DNA of 64,000 nucleotides from Pseudomonas synxantha (lineage in GTDB: Bacteria; Pseudomonadota; Gammaproteobacteria; Pseudomonadales; Pseudomonadaceae), in contig NZ_LT629786.1 in NCBI RefSeq assembly GCF_900105675.1, forward strand, positions 2,046,001-2,110,000. The letters are read 5' to 3'. The notes under the pieces are model-generated. The model was not told where the DNA came from, searched no databases, and saw only the letters and a program-made list of their open reading frames with translations. Positions 51,210 to 61,778 of the stretch are shown here, piece by piece. The position numbers were made by a program, and so were the translations under genes. How positions within the stretch are numbered: position 1 is the first letter of the stretch; each line of letters begins with the position of its first letter.

Positions 51210-51914
51210 TCAACGCGGCATGAAACCCAGGTGCCAGCGCCGCGGGATCATCAGTGTCACCAGCCCCAATAGCCCCGCCAATGCACCGCTGACCCACAGC
51301 GCACGCAGGCCCATCTGCTGTTCCAGCAGCGCGCCGATCACCGCACCGATAAACATCCCGGCCCAGGGAACCAATTGCACGCGCCAACCGTTGCGACGCT
51401 CGCCAAGTAGCCAGCGCCCCAGCCCGCGCCCAAAGCGCGACAGCGCGCCGGTGACATAGGTGAGCCCCACCGGCAAGCCATTCACTTCCTCGACGGCCGC
51501 GTTGAGCATACCCATGGCGATAATCGCCGCCAGCAGAGCCGGTAAGGTCGCTGTCGACGGCCATAGCGCCCCACCACAGAGCAAGGTGCCGATGCACAAC
51601 AAGAGCGGCAACGCGTGGCGCTTGCTGAAGCGGCTGACCATCACGCCCAAGGCATTACCGAGCACAAAGGTCGCGATCAACAGCACCAGGCGCCCGGTAA
51701 GCCCAAGGTCGCCGGCGCTGATGGCCACCGCCAACCGCGTGGTGTTACCGCTCATGAACGAGACAAAATCGCCGCTGGCCATAAAGCCAATGGCGTCGGT
51801 CATGCCGGCCAGCACCGACAGGCACGCCACCAGCATCATACCCACCCGCCCGCGCCAGCGCTGTCGATGGGCGAGCGTAACGTTGGTGTAAGGCTTGCGG
51901 GACGAAGGCAGCAT
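51210..51914 (-). CDS. DUF1275 (YoaK) family membrane protein
   Basis: This is a 234-residue protein with six membrane segments. LSVLAGMTDAIGFMASGDFV and SFMSGNTTRLAVAI are the DUF1275 hallmarks. The function of the family is unknown; transport is assumed from topology. It stands alone between a lipoprotein gene and an ABC-F gene. Confidence 0.88.
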   Translation of the reverse strand: MLPSSRKPYTNVTLAHRQRWRGRVGMMLVACLSVLAGMTDAIGFMASGDFVSFMSGNTTRLAVAISAGDLGLTGRLVLLIATFVLGNALGVMVSRFSKRHALPLLLCIGTLLCGGALWPSTATLPALLAAIIAMGMLNAAVEEVNGLPVGLTYVTGALSRFGRGLGRWLLGERRNGWRVQLVPWAGMFIGAVIGALLEQQMGLRALWVSGALAGLLGLVTLMIPRRWHLGFMPR

Positions 51915-51983
51915 GGGGCCGGTTTCCTCGGTGAGATTATCCGGCCACTACCGTAGGACGCTTTGCGTGCGGGTGCAATGACC

Positions 51984-53618
51984 TCAGGCATACTCCAGTT
52001 GCCAGCCGGTACTGTGCCACGTCAAATGATGAGTCGGCTCAATCGCCTGTAGAAAAGCCTCGTCATGGGAGACAGCCAGCATCGCGCCGCTAAAGCTTTT
52101 CAACGCTTGCTCAAAGGCGAGCACCGATTCCAGGTCCAGGTGATTGGTAGGTTCATCCAATAGCAGCAGTTGTGCGGGGATAGCACGCCACAAGGCAACA
52201 GCCATCGCGGCTTTCAGGCGTTCGCCGCCGCTGAGTTGCGCCACTGGTTGGGTGACCCGCAACGCATCCAGTTGCAGTAACGCCAGGCGCGTACGCAGCT
52301 CAGCTTCAGCCAGCGGGGTGTCGAGCAGGTTGAGTTGTTCGATGATGCAACGCCGATCATCCAGCAGCGCCAGGTGCTGATCGAGATAAGCGCTGGACAC
52401 CGCCACCTGGCACTCGCCACTCACGGCCTGCCATTGGCCGGCGAGTAATTTGAGCAGGGTGGATTTACCGCAACCATTAGGCCCGCGCACTGCAACGCGC
52501 ACGGGCCCCGCCAGGTTAATGGTCAGATAGCTGGAGGGCGCCAGCGGATCGAGCCAGGGCAGCTGCGCACCTTCCAACGTCAGCACTTGCCGGCCGTTGG
52601 GCACCGTCGAGCCTGGCAAGGCAAGCAGGGTGGGCGCTTCGTCCACCACGCGCTCGTAGGCTTGACGCACCTGTTCATCCAGCTGGTTTTTGTGCGCGTG
52701 ATGAGCGCTGCGCACAGTGCTGACAATTTCCGTGGCGGCGCCTTTCCAGCGCGCCTTGGTGAAGCGGTCGACGTTGGCGGTCTCGGCGTTTTTACGCGAG
52801 CGTGCGGCGTTGCGCTGCAGGCTGTCATGGTCTTTTTGCAGGCGTCGACGCTCACGGCTACGTGTCTGGCGCGCATGTTCCCACGCCGCGATGGCGGCCT
52901 GCTGCTGCGTCTCCCGTTGCTGGTGATAGGCATCGTAGTTGCCGCCGTAAACCTGGACACCAAGGGGTGACAATTCGATGATGCGCCCCATGGCGTTGAG
53001 TAGCTGTCGATCATGGCTGACCACCACCAGGCCGCCGCGCCAATCGGCCAGCACCCGTCGCAGCCAAGCGCGCCCGGCACTGTCGAGGTGGTTGCTCGGT
53101 TCGTCCAGAATCAGCAACTGCGGCGCCGCCAGTAGCGCACCGATCAGGGCGACCCGAGCCAACTGGCCGCCGCTGAGTTGATCAGCCCGGGTGCCGGCGC
53201 TGAGGGTTGGCAAACCCGCCGCATCCAGTGCCAGGCGCAAGCGCTCGGCCAGGTCCCAGCGATCGTCGATCAGTTCCAGGTCACCGACACGGGCCTCACC
53301 TCGGGCCATACGTTCAAGGGCCGCCAAGGCAGGCTCAGTGGCGGTGATATGGGCGACCGTTGCGCCTGCTTGAACCGTCAGCGCCTGGGGCACATAGACG
53401 ACGCTGGACGGCTTTTTCAAGCTGCCGGAGGAGGGCAGCAATACCCCGGCCAGCAACTTCGCCAGGATACTTTTGCCACGGCCATTGCGCCCGACGATAC
53501 CGGTGGGCGTGTGATCAATGGACAGGTTCAGGTCCTCCAGCAAGGTTTCGCCATTGGCGAACTGGAAAGACACATGTTGCAGGGAAACAAGCACGGGCAG
53601 CCGGGTGACGTCAGTCAT
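51984..53618 (-). CDS. ABC-F ATPase
   Basis: This 544-residue protein has two ABC domains and no membrane part. It carries Walker A GIVGRNGRGKSILAKLL and GPNGCGKSTLLKLLAG, with signatures QLSGGQLARVALIGAL and QLSGGERLKAAMAVAL. The linker between them is rich in charged helices (QTRSRERRRLQKDHDSL), as in ribosome-binding ABC-F proteins. Members rescue ribosomes or confer antibiotic resistance; which applies here is open. GGAGG lies 6 bases before the chosen ATG. Confidence 0.92.
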   Translation of the reverse strand: MTDVTRLPVLVSLQHVSFQFANGETLLEDLNLSIDHTPTGIVGRNGRGKSILAKLLAGVLLPSSGSLKKPSSVVYVPQALTVQAGATVAHITATEPALAALERMARGEARVGDLELIDDRWDLAERLRLALDAAGLPTLSAGTRADQLSGGQLARVALIGALLAAPQLLILDEPSNHLDSAGRAWLRRVLADWRGGLVVVSHDRQLLNAMGRIIELSPLGVQVYGGNYDAYHQQRETQQQAAIAAWEHARQTRSRERRRLQKDHDSLQRNAARSRKNAETANVDRFTKARWKGAATEIVSTVRSAHHAHKNQLDEQVRQAYERVVDEAPTLLALPGSTVPNGRQVLTLEGAQLPWLDPLAPSSYLTINLAGPVRVAVRGPNGCGKSTLLKLLAGQWQAVSGECQVAVSSAYLDQHLALLDDRRCIIEQLNLLDTPLAEAELRTRLALLQLDALRVTQPVAQLSGGERLKAAMAVALWRAIPAQLLLLDEPTNHLDLESVLAFEQALKSFSGAMLAVSHDEAFLQAIEPTHHLTWHSTGWQLEYA

Positions 53619-53742
53619 CAGCACCTCCAAAAAAATGTCGAACAGGCCAACAAGCGCACCAGGCGGCTCGTTGCAGATACATTTTGGAAGGCTTAGTTGT
53701 TCACGTCGGCGGTCATCCCGTTAATCAGAAGGGACGCAGAGG

Positions 53743-54792
53743 CTAACCCACCTTGGCTTTGTGCGGCAAGTCCTCGGCCAATTTCTCAAGGAACATCGCC
53801 AGGGCCACTTCCTCGGCTTTCAGGCCCTTGCGCACTCGGGGCTTGGGCAGCTTCGACAATTCACCGAGGCTGAAATGCTCAAGCACCGCAGGGTGGATGT
53901 AACATTTGCGGCACACCGCAGGCGTGTTGCCCAACTGCCTGGCAACGTCCTTGACCATCGCCACCACATGCCTCTTGGCGTCGGACTCCGGCTGCCACGC
54001 CAACTCGCGCAATACCGCCAACGCCATGGCCGTGCCGGCCCAGGTGCGATAGTCCTTGGCGGTAAAGTCTTCGCCGGTCAGTTCATGCAGATAGGCGTTG
54101 ACGTCGTGGGAACTGACGGTATGGCGTTCACCGTCTTCGTCCAGGTACTGGAACAGGTTCTGCCCGGGCAGCTCCATACAGCGCTTGACCACACTGGCCA
54201 GGCGCCGGTCCTTGACACTGACCTGGTGCTCGACACCGCTCTTGCCACGAAACTGAAACTGGATCTCGTTGCCCTTGATATCCACATGACGGTTGCGCAG
54301 GGTAGTCAGGCCGTAGGATTTATTCTCGCGGGCGTACTGGGTATTGCCGACGCGAATCAGCGTGGCATCCAGCAACATCACCACCGTCGCCAGGACCTTT
54401 TCGCGGGTAAACCCCGGCTCGGCTATCTGTGCTTCCAGCTGTTTGCGCAATTTCGGCAAGGCGTTGCCGAAGGCCTGCAACCGCGAGTACTTGTCGCTGT
54501 CACGCACTTCGCGCCAGCGTGGGTGGTAGCGGTATTGCTTGCGGCCACGGGCATCGCGGCCGGTGGCCTGCAAATGGCCTTGAGGGTCGGCGCAGATCCA
54601 CACATCGGTGTAGGCGGGTGGTACGGCCAGGGCGTTCAGACGTTTGATTTCGTCGGCATCGGTGATGCGCTCGCCTTTGGCGTCCAGGTACTGGAACTTA
54701 CCCCTCACCTTCTTGCGGCGAATGCCAGGCTGGGTGTCGTCAACGTAATGCAGGTCGCGGGGCAGGTCGGCGGGCAACGAAGAATCAGGCAT
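53743..54792 (-). CDS. DNA topoisomerase IB
   Basis: This 349-residue protein is of the small poxvirus-like bacterial type. DGERHTVSSHDVNAYLHELT, FTAKDYRTWAGTAMA and RKCYIHPAVLEHF include the active-site Tyr and pocket. It nicks and reseals one strand to relax supercoils. The start is fixed by the family N-terminus (LHYVDDTQPGIRRKKVRGKF). AAGGA lies 10 bases upstream. Confidence 0.93.
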   Translation of the reverse strand: MPDSSLPADLPRDLHYVDDTQPGIRRKKVRGKFQYLDAKGERITDADEIKRLNALAVPPAYTDVWICADPQGHLQATGRDARGRKQYRYHPRWREVRDSDKYSRLQAFGNALPKLRKQLEAQIAEPGFTREKVLATVVMLLDATLIRVGNTQYARENKSYGLTTLRNRHVDIKGNEIQFQFRGKSGVEHQVSVKDRRLASVVKRCMELPGQNLFQYLDEDGERHTVSSHDVNAYLHELTGEDFTAKDYRTWAGTAMALAVLRELAWQPESDAKRHVVAMVKDVARQLGNTPAVCRKCYIHPAVLEHFSLGELSKLPKPRVRKGLKAEEVALAMFLEKLAEDLPHKAKVG

Positions 54793-54866
54793 GGTGCGGG
54801 TTCCTTGACAACAAAACAGGCCGGTATGTCTGATTGACCGCAGCATCTTTCGGTCGTGCCAATTGG

Positions 54867-55946
54867 TTAGGCCAGCACCGCCACGGCCTTGATTTGCGCC
54901 CACAACGCTTGGCCCGGATGCAGGTGCAACTGGTCGCGGGAGAAGCGCGTAATGCGTGCCAGCAACGGCGTGCCGCCTGCATCCAGGCGCACCAGCACAT
55001 GGGCGCTGTTATCCGCGCCAATGTCTTGGGTGACGGTGACGGGGAGCCGATTGAGGATGCTGCTGTGTGCTTCCGCTTGCAAATTGAGGCTTACATCCCG
55101 TGCCTGGATCTTGACCCGCAGCGGTTGGCCCAACGCCAGCGGCGTGTGAGCCACGCGAATCTGTAACGGGCAGTCGGGCAGTTGCAGAGTGAGCAACTGG
55201 TAGTCCTCATCGTAAGCAATCACCCTGCCAGCGATCACCACGCCGGCATCGTCGCCCAGGGCCAGCGGCAGGTCGAGCCGTGCCAGGGTTTCGCCGATGG
55301 GCCCGCTGGCCAGGGCCTTGCCTTCGCTGAGCAAGACGATATGGTCGGCCAGTCGCGCGACCTCATCCTGGGCGTGGCTGACGTACAGCACCGGAATATC
55401 CAGCTCGTCGTGCAGGCGTTCCAGGTAAGGCAGGATCTCGCTTTTGCGTTGGCTGTCCAGGGCCGCCAGGGGCTCATCCATCAACAGCAACCTGGGGCTG
55501 GTAAGCAAGGCGCGGGCGATGCCGATGCGTTGGCGCTCGCCGCCGGACAGGTGTTGTGGCTGACGCTCGAGCAGATGGCCGATGCCCAGCAGCTCGGTGG
55601 CCTGGGCCATGTCCACGCGCCTTTGCTGGCGTGGAATGCGCTTGAGGCCGAACGCCAGATTGGCCCGTACCGATAGGTGGGGAAACAAGCTGGCTTCCTG
55701 GAACACATAACCCAAGGCGCGTTTATGCGCAGGCACAAACAGCCCTTTGTGGCTGTCTTGCCAGACCTCATCGTTGATCTGCACAAAAGCTTCTTCGGCG
55801 CGCTCCAAACCGGCGATGCAGCGTAGGCAGGTGGTCTTGCCGGAGCCGGAATGCCCGTATAGCGCGGTAACGCCGCGGCCGGGCAATTGCAGGTCGACGT
55901 CCAGGGCAAAGGCGGAGTATTTCAAGCGCAGGCGTATATCAATCAT
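54867..55946 (-). CDS. modC: Molybdate ABC transporter ATP-binding protein
   Basis: This is a 359-residue ATPase: [36 protein letters not shown] and [12 protein letters not shown]. The C-terminal 65 residues are a Mop/TOBE domain ([20 protein letters not shown]), typical of ModC. It powers molybdate uptake. It starts 5 bases after modB. Confidence 0.95.
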   Translation of the reverse strand: MIDIRLRLKYSAFALDVDLQLPGRGVTALYGHSGSGKTTCLRCIAGLERAEEAFVQINDEVWQDSHKGLFVPAHKRALGYVFQEASLFPHLSVRANLAFGLKRIPRQQRRVDMAQATELLGIGHLLERQPQHLSGGERQRIGIARALLTSPRLLLMDEPLAALDSQRKSEILPYLERLHDELDIPVLYVSHAQDEVARLADHIVLLSEGKALASGPIGETLARLDLPLALGDDAGVVIAGRVIAYDEDYQLLTLQLPDCPLQIRVAHTPLALGQPLRVKIQARDVSLNLQAEAHSSILNRLPVTVTQDIGADNSAHVLVRLDAGGTPLLARITRFSRDQLHLHPGQALWAQIKAVAVLA

Positions 55947-55951
55947 CGCGT

Positions 55952-56632
55952 TCAGCTCCAGCCCATCTTGGTTTTGCGGCTGGAGTACAGCGCCAGCAAT
56001 ACGAGGAACGCGAACACCACCATGGCACCGGCCAGCCAATGAGCCTGGGCATACTCCATGGCTTCAACGTGGTCGTAGATCTGCACCGAGACCACCCGGG
56101 TCTTGTCCGGGATATTGCCGCCGATCATCAGCACCACGCCGAACTCGCCGACGGTATGGGCAAAGCCGAGGATCGATGCGGTGATAAATCCCGGGCGCGC
56201 CAGGGGCAGGATCACTGTGAAAAACGTGTCCCACGGATTGGCGCGCAAGGTCGCAGCCACCTCCAACGGGCGGGTGCCGATGGCAGAGAAGGCGTTCTGC
56301 AATGGCTGCACCACGAAAGGCATGGAATAGATCACCGAGCCGATCACCAGCCCGGCGAAGCTGAAGGTGAGGGTGCCCAGGCCCAGCCACTGGGTGAACT
56401 GGCCGAAGTAACCGTTGGGGCCCATGGTCAACAGCAAGTAGAAACCGATGACCGTTGGCGGCAGTACCAACGGTAATGCGACCACTGCACCGATGGGGCC
56501 GCGCCACCATGAGGTGGTGCGCGACAGCCACAGCGCAATCGGAGTGCCGATGATCAACAGGATCACAGTAGTCAGTGACGCCAGCTTGATGGTCAACCAG
56601 ATCGCGGAAAAATCAGCACTCGAGAGGGGCAT
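55952..56632 (-). CDS. modB: Molybdate ABC transporter permease
   Basis: This is a 226-residue inner-membrane protein with five helices. [20 protein letters not shown] and the coupling loop [20 protein letters not shown] are the ModB signatures. Its start abuts the modA stop with no gap, consistent with coupled translation. Confidence 0.95.
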   Translation of the reverse strand: MPLSSADFSAIWLTIKLASLTTVILLIIGTPIALWLSRTTSWWRGPIGAVVALPLVLPPTVIGFYLLLTMGPNGYFGQFTQWLGLGTLTFSFAGLVIGSVIYSMPFVVQPLQNAFSAIGTRPLEVAATLRANPWDTFFTVILPLARPGFITASILGFAHTVGEFGVVLMIGGNIPDKTRVVSVQIYDHVEAMEYAQAHWLAGAMVVFAFLVLLALYSSRKTKMGWS

Positions 56633-57427
<795 letters not shown>

Positions 57428-57480
57428 TTAAACGCTATGTATGTGAATATATAGCGGACGACCATTGCTGGTACAGTGCC

Positions 57481-57574
57481 AATGTGGGAGGGGGCTTGCT
57501 CCCGATGGCGGAGGGTCAATCGCTGATGTATTTCACTGGCACTCCCTCATCGGGAGCAAGCCCCCTCCCACATA
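57481..57574. repeat. REPIN: inverted REP pair
   Basis: AATGTGGGAGGGGGCTTGCT... and its inverted partner lie 30 bases apart, between modA and a flavin enzyme gene. Confidence 0.88.
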
Positions 57575-57586
57575 TTTATGCCTGAC

Positions 57587-58651
57587 TCAGTTACGCGTGA
57601 GCCTGGCCAGTGCCTGCTCGGCCAGTTCGCAAGTCAGGTCATAGGTGGAGCAATCTTTGCCAAGCCCCAGGGCCTGGCCCGCCCATAGGTTGCTGAAACC
57701 CGCTTCATCCTTGGCCTTGAGCGGCATTAATGCACCACCGGCTTTTGGGAACGCCGGCGCGGCTGGGTTGACGGCGCCAAGTTCACGCATCACACGGTTG
57801 ACGATGCCCCGCGCCGGGCGGCCGGTGAACAGGTTGGTCAGTGCGGTCTCACTGGCCTGTGCATGGCGTAGCGCGTGATGGTGGGAAGCCGTGATGCTGG
57901 CTTCGGGCGTGAACAGATACACCGTGCCAATTTGCACCGCCGAGGCGCCCAGAGCCATGGCGGCGACAATGCCCCGCGCATCGCCGATGCCGCCTGCGGC
58001 AATCACCGGCACGCTGACCGCGTCGACAATCTGCGGCACCAAGGCCATCAAGCCGATCTGGCTGTTGAGGTCGTCACTGAGAAACAGGCCACGGTGCCCA
58101 CCGGCTTCAATACCCATGGCGATAATCGCGTCGCAGCCGTGCTCCTCCAGCCAGATGGCTTCTTCGACGGTGGTCGCGGAGGACAGCACTCTGGCACCGC
58201 TGGCTTTTACCCGGTCCAGCAAGGTTTTTTCCGGCAGGCCGAAGTGAAAACTCACAACCTCAGGGCGAAACTCCTCAACCACTTGGCAAGCGGCCTCGTT
58301 GAATGGTGCGCGATTGGACGCAGGCGTCGGCGCGTCAAAATCAGCGCCCAGTTCAAGGTAGTAGGGTTGCAGCAAATCCTTCCAGCGGCGGTCACGCGCG
58401 TCATCGGCGTCAGGTGGCTGGTGGCAAAAGAAATTCAGGTTCAGCGGGTGCGTACTGGCTTGGCGGATAATGGTCAGGGCTTCGCGCAATTGCTCGATGC
58501 TCAGCGCGGCGGCGGGCATGGAGCCCAGCGCGCCGGCTTGCTGGGCGGCAATCACCATGGCGGTGGTTGTCGCCCCGGCCATCGGTGCCTGGATGATCGG
58601 CACATCAATGCCGAGCAGGTCGAGAATACGAGTGTCTGGCCAGGTGCTCAT
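57587..58651 (-). CDS. Nitronate monooxygenase-like FMN enzyme
   Basis: This is a 354-residue TIM-barrel FMN protein. IIQAPMAGATTTAMVIAAQQ is the N-terminal signature, with AMGIEAGGHRG and VPVIAAGGIGDARGI binding FMN phosphate. Members oxidise nitronates or reduce enoyl and quinone substrates. The activity is assigned only to family. A REPIN lies just after the stop. Confidence 0.9.
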   Translation of the reverse strand: MSTWPDTRILDLLGIDVPIIQAPMAGATTTAMVIAAQQAGALGSMPAAALSIEQLREALTIIRQASTHPLNLNFFCHQPPDADDARDRRWKDLLQPYYLELGADFDAPTPASNRAPFNEAACQVVEEFRPEVVSFHFGLPEKTLLDRVKASGARVLSSATTVEEAIWLEEHGCDAIIAMGIEAGGHRGLFLSDDLNSQIGLMALVPQIVDAVSVPVIAAGGIGDARGIVAAMALGASAVQIGTVYLFTPEASITASHHHALRHAQASETALTNLFTGRPARGIVNRVMRELGAVNPAAPAFPKAGGALMPLKAKDEAGFSNLWAGQALGLGKDCSTYDLTCELAEQALARLTRN

Positions 58652-58763
58652 GGGATGCGTCTCCAGCGTTGGTAGGGCGTTTCGCTGTTTTAACAGGGCA
58701 CCTGGCAGCCGGCCAGTCTGTTTTATTCACTGGACGAATGCAGTGTTTTGTGGGGGTTGGGTT

Positions 58764-59810
58764 TCAGTGCGGTGTCTCGCGTTCGAGCAATTGGCGCTTA
58801 CGCTCGACGCCCCAGCGGTAGCCCGACAATTGGCCATCGCTGCGCACCACGCGATGACAGGGAATCGCCACCGCCAGGTGGTTGGCACCACAGGCCTGGG
58901 CCACGGCGCGAAAGGAGTTGGGTGCGCCGATACGCTCGGCTATCTGCGCATAGCTGGCGGTGCTGCCCACCGGAATCTCGCGCAAAGCCTGCCACACGCG
59001 CTCCTGAAAGGCCGTGCCGCGCAGGTCCAGGGGCAGATCAAGGCCCAGGGCAGGGGCTTCGACAAACCCCACGACTTGGGCGATCAGCTGTTCGAAGCCC
59101 CGATCCGCGCCGACCAGTTCGGCCTTGGGAAACTGGTCTTGCAGGTCGCGCACCAGCTTGTCCGGATCGTCTCCGAGCAAAATCGCGCACACGCCACGTT
59201 GGCTCTGTGCCACCAGAATAGCCCCCAGCGAGCATTGGCCCACGGCAAAGCGAATGGTGTTATTGGCACCGCCGCTTTTGTAATCGCGGGGCTTCATGCC
59301 GAGCAATTGATCGGCGGCTTCATAGAAACGGCTGTTGGAGTTGAAACCTGCGTCATACAGCGTGTCGGTCACTGAGTGCTGGCCCTTGAGGCCGTCGCGA
59401 ACCTTGCGCGAACGCAGAGCACGGGCATAGCCCTTGGGGGTCAAGCCAGTGCTGGCTTTGAACACACGATGGAAGTGGAAAGGGCTCAACCCGGCCTGGT
59501 GCGCCAGTACTTCAAGGCTCGGGGCCGTTTCTGCCTGTTCGATCTGCCGGCAGGCATTGGCGACTAACTGCGCATGATGGGCGGCCAGTTGGGTTCGGTC
59601 GCCAGCGGCACGTTTGCTCGGACGATAACCCGCGGCTTCGGCCTGCGCCGGGGTGTCGAAGAATTCGATATTTTCCGGGCGCGGTAAACGCGAAGCGCTG
59701 CTGGGCCGGCAATATACGCCGGTGGTTTTCACGCCGTAGACAAACAGGGCGTCTGCCTTGGCATCGCGGGCAATGATGGCGGCCCAGCGCGGATCGTGTT
59801 CGTTGTTCAT
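58764..59810 (-). CDS. ada: Ada: regulator and O6-methylguanine-DNA methyltransferase
   Basis: In this 348-residue protein, the N-terminal domain has the methyl-accepting Cys34 (TTGVYCRPSS), but the three other zinc ligands are lost: Ser38, Ser65 and Ala68 replace Cys. An AraC-type helix-turn-helix follows (LEVLAHQAGLSPFHFHRVFK), then the methyltransferase with IPCHRVVRSDG. Zinc-free sensing, or loss of phosphotriester repair, is thus possible. It lies 76 bases after alkB on the same strand. Confidence 0.92.
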   Translation of the reverse strand: MNNEHDPRWAAIIARDAKADALFVYGVKTTGVYCRPSSASRLPRPENIEFFDTPAQAEAAGYRPSKRAAGDRTQLAAHHAQLVANACRQIEQAETAPSLEVLAHQAGLSPFHFHRVFKASTGLTPKGYARALRSRKVRDGLKGQHSVTDTLYDAGFNSNSRFYEAADQLLGMKPRDYKSGGANNTIRFAVGQCSLGAILVAQSQRGVCAILLGDDPDKLVRDLQDQFPKAELVGADRGFEQLIAQVVGFVEAPALGLDLPLDLRGTAFQERVWQALREIPVGSTASYAQIAERIGAPNSFRAVAQACGANHLAVAIPCHRVVRSDGQLSGYRWGVERKRQLLERETPH

Positions 59811-59886
59811 GGCCTGCACTCTTGACGGTTCACGAGCAGATTAACCGTGCCGGTTGCCCATGACACTCCGAAGCTTGCGGTCAAAA

Positions 59887-60552
59887 TCAGCCGGCAGTGC
59901 GAAAGGTCAGGTTGATGCGTTGCGGGCCCATGACGGGATGCTCGCCTTCCTTAATTGGCATCACCCCATGAAAGCGCAGGCGATCAACGCCGCCCCAGAC
60001 CACCACATCGCCATGGAACAGCGAGATCTTCTGCGGTTTGTCACTGCGCTGATGGCCACCAAACAGGAAAATAGCCGGCAGACCCAGGGATACCGAGACT
60101 ACGGGGGCGCTGTAGCAACGCTCATTTTTGTCCTGATGCAGTGACATCTTTGCTCCAGGCACGTAGCGATTGATCAGGCAGGCGTCAGGTAAAAAGCCGC
60201 TGAAACCGGCCTCGGCTGCCGCCGCCGCGGCCAGTTGGCGCAAGGTGTCGGGCATGGGCGGCCAGGGTTGCTGGTTGCGCGGGTCGAGGGGGCTGTAGCG
60301 ATAGCCGCGGGTGTCGGTGGTCCAGCCCAGCTCGCCGCAACTGCTCAGCGCTGCCGACATGGTGAAACCACCGGGTGTGACCATCTGCCGAAACGGAGAT
60401 TGCGCCAGGACACGCCGTAGTTCAGGCAATAAGCGCTCAATCCAGGGCAGGGCGTAGCCCCGGAGTACGTAGGACTCTTCGCCAATCTGCTCGCGCCCTG
60501 GGGGTTGTTGCAGGGCGCCATCGGCGAATAAATCGGCAGTCGGCCCCGACAT
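59887..60552 (-). CDS. alkB: AlkB DNA dioxygenase
   Basis: This is a 221-residue Fe(II)/2-oxoglutarate dioxygenase. Iron ligands are in MSLHQDKNE (HxD) and the distal His of LRFHGVMP; the 2-oxoglutarate Arg is in RINLTFR. It removes methyl groups from N1-methyladenine and N3-methylcytosine. It precedes ada, forming an alkylation-repair unit. The small gene upstream ends 3 bases before its start. Confidence 0.93.
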   Translation of the reverse strand: MSGPTADLFADGALQQPPGREQIGEESYVLRGYALPWIERLLPELRRVLAQSPFRQMVTPGGFTMSAALSSCGELGWTTDTRGYRYSPLDPRNQQPWPPMPDTLRQLAAAAAAEAGFSGFLPDACLINRYVPGAKMSLHQDKNERCYSAPVVSVSLGLPAIFLFGGHQRSDKPQKISLFHGDVVVWGGVDRLRFHGVMPIKEGEHPVMGPQRINLTFRTAG

Positions 60553-60555
60553 GTC

Positions 60556-60723
60556 TTACAGCGCCTTGCTCACATTGATGTCGGTAATTTCGTCACTGGC
60601 GTCATGAATTTTCGCCAGGGCTTGCTTGGCTTCTTCGACGCTGTCGGTTTGCAATTGGGCAAATTCAAAGCGGCGCTCGCCGTTGAGTTTGTACTTGATG
60701 ACGTATTTGGTTGTAGAGGTCAC
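60556..60723 (-). CDS. 55-residue protein upstream of alkB
   Basis: The frame starts at GTG with AAGGA 8 bases upstream and encodes TTKYVIKYKLNGERRFEFAQ then LQTDSVEEAKQALAKIHDAS. It is a compact alpha/beta pattern with Pseudomonas codon use, so likely real. It is only 3 bases from alkB, so it may belong to the same operon. Function unknown. Confidence 0.72.
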   Translation of the reverse strand: MTSTTKYVIKYKLNGERRFEFAQLQTDSVEEAKQALAKIHDASDEITDINVSKAL

Positions 60724-60749
60724 AGCTTTCTTCCTTTCAGGTGTTCGGA

Positions 60750-61052
60750 TCAGCTCAACTTGGTGCTGGTGCGACGAACGATGCGAATCTTGTGGGACAG
60801 CGCCGGCTTGCGGGTCACGCTGATGGCACGACGGGTCACCACATCGAGGGTGATGTTCCAGAACCCGGTGCTGGGCGCGGTGATCTTGGCTGGGAACTTA
60901 TCGAATGCGCCACCATGATAGGTATGGCGGCCACCATTTTTGAAGCTGCGGAAGTTCGCGTCGCTCATCAGGCGAATGTTGCAGGTTTGCGAGCATTCGA
61001 TGACGACAATGTCTCCCTCGTTGAGGTGCTCACGCTGGTGGATGAATTTCAT
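60750..61052 (-). CDS. DUF1883 domain protein
   Basis: This 100-residue protein begins MKFIHQREHLNEGDIVVIEC and continues NFRSFKNGGRHTYHGGAFDK, the conserved DUF1883 pattern, a small beta-rich domain. The C-terminal basic tail (RIVRRTSTKLS) is an extension. It is 26 bases before the 55-residue gene on the same strand. Function unknown. Confidence 0.82.
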   Translation of the reverse strand: MKFIHQREHLNEGDIVVIECSQTCNIRLMSDANFRSFKNGGRHTYHGGAFDKFPAKITAPSTGFWNITLDVVTRRAISVTRKPALSHKIRIVRRTSTKLS

Positions 61053-61264
61053 GGGGTGTCTCCAGAAGGGCTTTTTCTGAAAAATCAGAATGATACGTAG
61101 GTTAAGATGGAGTTTATCAGCCCCAGCGCGTTTATTATCGGGCCGTCGTCGACGTCTTCGACAATTTAAAACAGTTATTTACCCTGTAATCAGAGATAAA
61201 TCCTACGTTGGTGGGAGAAATTTACCATCCCCGCTGTCGTAGGGTCTTTATCGGAGGTTTTTGT

Positions 61265-61615
61265 ATGAAGTGGAGTGTGTTGGTGCTGGCCTTGGCGATA
61301 GGTGGGTGTGCTTCGGTTGCAGATATCAAGCAGACCCCGCCAACATTGGTGGTCATCTCGGGCAAGAAGCCGCAGGAATATGCGGCGTGTGTAGTGCGTA
61401 AATTGGAGGCGACCCGCCGGCCACCGCAGATCGAGCCCCATAAAGACGGTATTCAGGTGATTGTGCCGCAGAAATTCTCGGCGGATCCTTCGGCGATCTT
61501 CGTAATCGAAGACCGCTCCAGTGGGAGCAGCATCAAGCTCTATGAGAGCATGTCCAATGTGCCGATTCGTCCCGGCGACGTGAAGAAAGCCGGGGAAGAA
61601 TGCATTTCTGGCTGA
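61265..61615 (+). CDS. Small lipoprotein, unknown function
   Basis: This is a 116-residue protein with a lipobox (ALAIGGC). GGAGG lies 7 bases before ATG. The mature part has one Cys near residue 55 and one near the C-terminus (EECISG), perhaps a disulfide. It resembles no named family. Confidence 0.75.
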   Translation: MKWSVLVLALAIGGCASVADIKQTPPTLVVISGKKPQEYAACVVRKLEATRRPPQIEPHKDGIQVIVPQKFSADPSAIFVIEDRSSGSSIKLYESMSNVPIRPGDVKKAGEECISG

Positions 61616-61725
61616 GCCCCAGGCCTATCCTGCGCACCTGAGCCGATAAAAAAGCCATCACCCGTCAGTGGCGGCATGCATTTGGGGCAGGGCATCCGTT
61701 AAACTGTCGGGCATTCACTATAAAG

Positions 61726-61764
61726 ATGCCGCTCAGACCTTGGGTTTGAGCGGCATTGTTTTTT
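61726..61764 (+). terminator. Hairpin with T run between two small genes
   Basis: ATGCCGCTCA/TGAGCGGCAT is a 10-bp stem followed by TGTTTTTTC. It fits a terminator for the lipoprotein gene, but also lies 15 bases before the next start, where it could act as a 5' leader structure. Confidence 0.65.
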
Positions 61765-61778
61765 CTGGAACGCCTGCT

